A stretch of 6,396 bases of DNA from an uncultured Chloroflexota bacterium (GTDB lineage: Bacteria; Chloroflexota; Anaerolineae; Aggregatilineales; Phototrophicaceae). Position 1 is the stretch's first letter, and every line of letters begins with the position of its first letter. A program made the translations under genes and the position numbers. Below the pieces are notes generated by a model. It had not been told where the DNA came from, did not search any database, and worked only from the letters and a program-made list of their open reading frames with translations. Location: contig CALMDI010000521.1 of the NCBI GenBank assembly GCA_937864975.1, positions 1-6,396 on the forward strand, given 5' to 3'. Positions 6,268-6,396 of the stretch are shown here, piece after piece.

Positions 6268-6338
6268 GCGCGAGCGCTGCTTCGCGCCGGAATCGTGACG
6301 TGTGCTGCCGCACAATTCAACCGTGATTGCTAATTCCG
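6268..6338 (-). promoter_or_regulatory. Structured leader of the aspartate kinase gene
   Basis: Three inverted repeats lie upstream of the start: GCGCGA (6268-6273) with TCGCGC (6282-6287), TGTGC (6301-6305) with GCACA (6310-6314), and CGGAAT (6288-6293) with ATTCCG (6333-6338), the last enclosing the second. I see no lysine-riboswitch or T-box signature and no Lys- or Thr-rich leader peptide. In GC-rich DNA some of this pairing is expected by chance, so a regulatory role is speculative. Confidence 0.25.
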
Positions 6339-6363
6339 CAACCCCACCCCGCCTCACTTGCTC

Positions 6364-6390
6364 GGGGTTCCCGCCAAAGGCGGGAACTTC
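6364..6390. repeat. Perfect 9-bp hairpin with AAA loop at the window end
   Basis: GTTCCCGCC (6367-6375) pairs perfectly with GGCGGGAAC (6379-6387) around AAA, and the plus-strand RNA can extend the stem by two G-U pairs and a G-C pair (6364-6366 with 6388-6390). No T-run is visible on either side before the window ends. It may be a dispersed extragenic palindrome or a terminator of a gene outside the window. It lies about 130 bp upstream of the aspartate kinase start. Confidence 0.5.
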
Positions 6391-6396
6391 AGTCGC

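Noticed and set aside
6300..6332. TTGAAT on the minus strand as a -35 box for the aspartate kinase gene
   Set aside because: No acceptable -10 hexamer at 16-18 bp; the best candidate, CACGAT, matches only 3 of 6.
6336..6353. G-rich stretch on the minus strand, possible G-quadruplex
   Set aside because: Only two of the four G-tracts have more than two bases, so at best a two-tier structure. Not distinctive in GC-rich DNA.
6235..6357. N-terminal extension of the aspartate kinase up to 6357
   Set aside because: The extra residues are Arg/Ser-rich and have no counterpart in the family, which starts just before KFGGSSV. This stretch is better read as leader.
6235..6396. Lysine riboswitch or T-box ahead of the aspartate kinase gene
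   Set aside because: None of the conserved core sequences of either class is seen, and the visible leader is too short for a full lysine riboswitch plus expression platform.

Overview
This window is a compact stretch of core amino-acid metabolism from a GC-rich bacterium (about 60% GC by eye). It carries six complete protein genes, and I see no RNA gene, insertion sequence, phage gene, CRISPR array or defence system. The taxon cannot be fixed from the sequence alone. The alpha-type (non-adenylylated) class I glutamine synthetase ending in a PWELERY-type tail, the monofunctional aspartate kinase with ThrA-like ACT domains, the heptad tandem repeat and the dispersed-looking palindromes at the window edges are all compatible with Chloroflexota. 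That placement is an inference of moderate confidence.

Layout. Positions 1-142 are non-coding and hold a palindrome (1-35) and a 7-bp tandem repeat that abuts the first start codon (119-142). Positions 143-3319 are a tightly packed plus-strand shikimate-pathway cluster: aroC (chorismate synthase), aroK (shikimate kinase), aroB (3-dehydroquinate synthase) and aroQ (type II 3-dehydroquinate dehydratase). aroC/aroK overlap by 17 bp, aroK/aroB overlap by 28 bp, and aroB/aroQ are 3 bp apart, so one translationally coupled operon is the obvious reading. Mycobacterium tuberculosis has the same gene order. A stem-loop follows aroQ (3327-3351). The 118-bp gap before the next gene also contains an inverted repeat and a direct repeat that look like an operator. 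Positions 3438-4778 encode a class I glutamine synthetase on the plus strand. After a 43-bp convergent gap, 4822-6234 encode an aspartate kinase on the minus strand. Its upstream leader (6235-6396) contains several inverted repeats.

How the genes work together. AroB closes the first ring of the pathway (DAHP to 3-dehydroquinate), AroQ dehydrates that product, AroK phosphorylates shikimate, and AroC makes chorismate, the precursor of Phe, Tyr, Trp, folate and quinones. The DAHP synthase, AroE and AroA steps are not in the window. Glutamine synthetase supplies glutamine, the amide donor used by chorismate-consuming enzymes and many others. Aspartate kinase opens the Lys/Thr/Met branch.

Nothing here is a new system. 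The points most worth a second look are the altered active-site flap and a two-residue insertion in the glutamine synthetase, an unusual effector loop in the first ACT domain of the aspartate kinase, the TTG start of aroK, and the paired repeats ahead of glnA.
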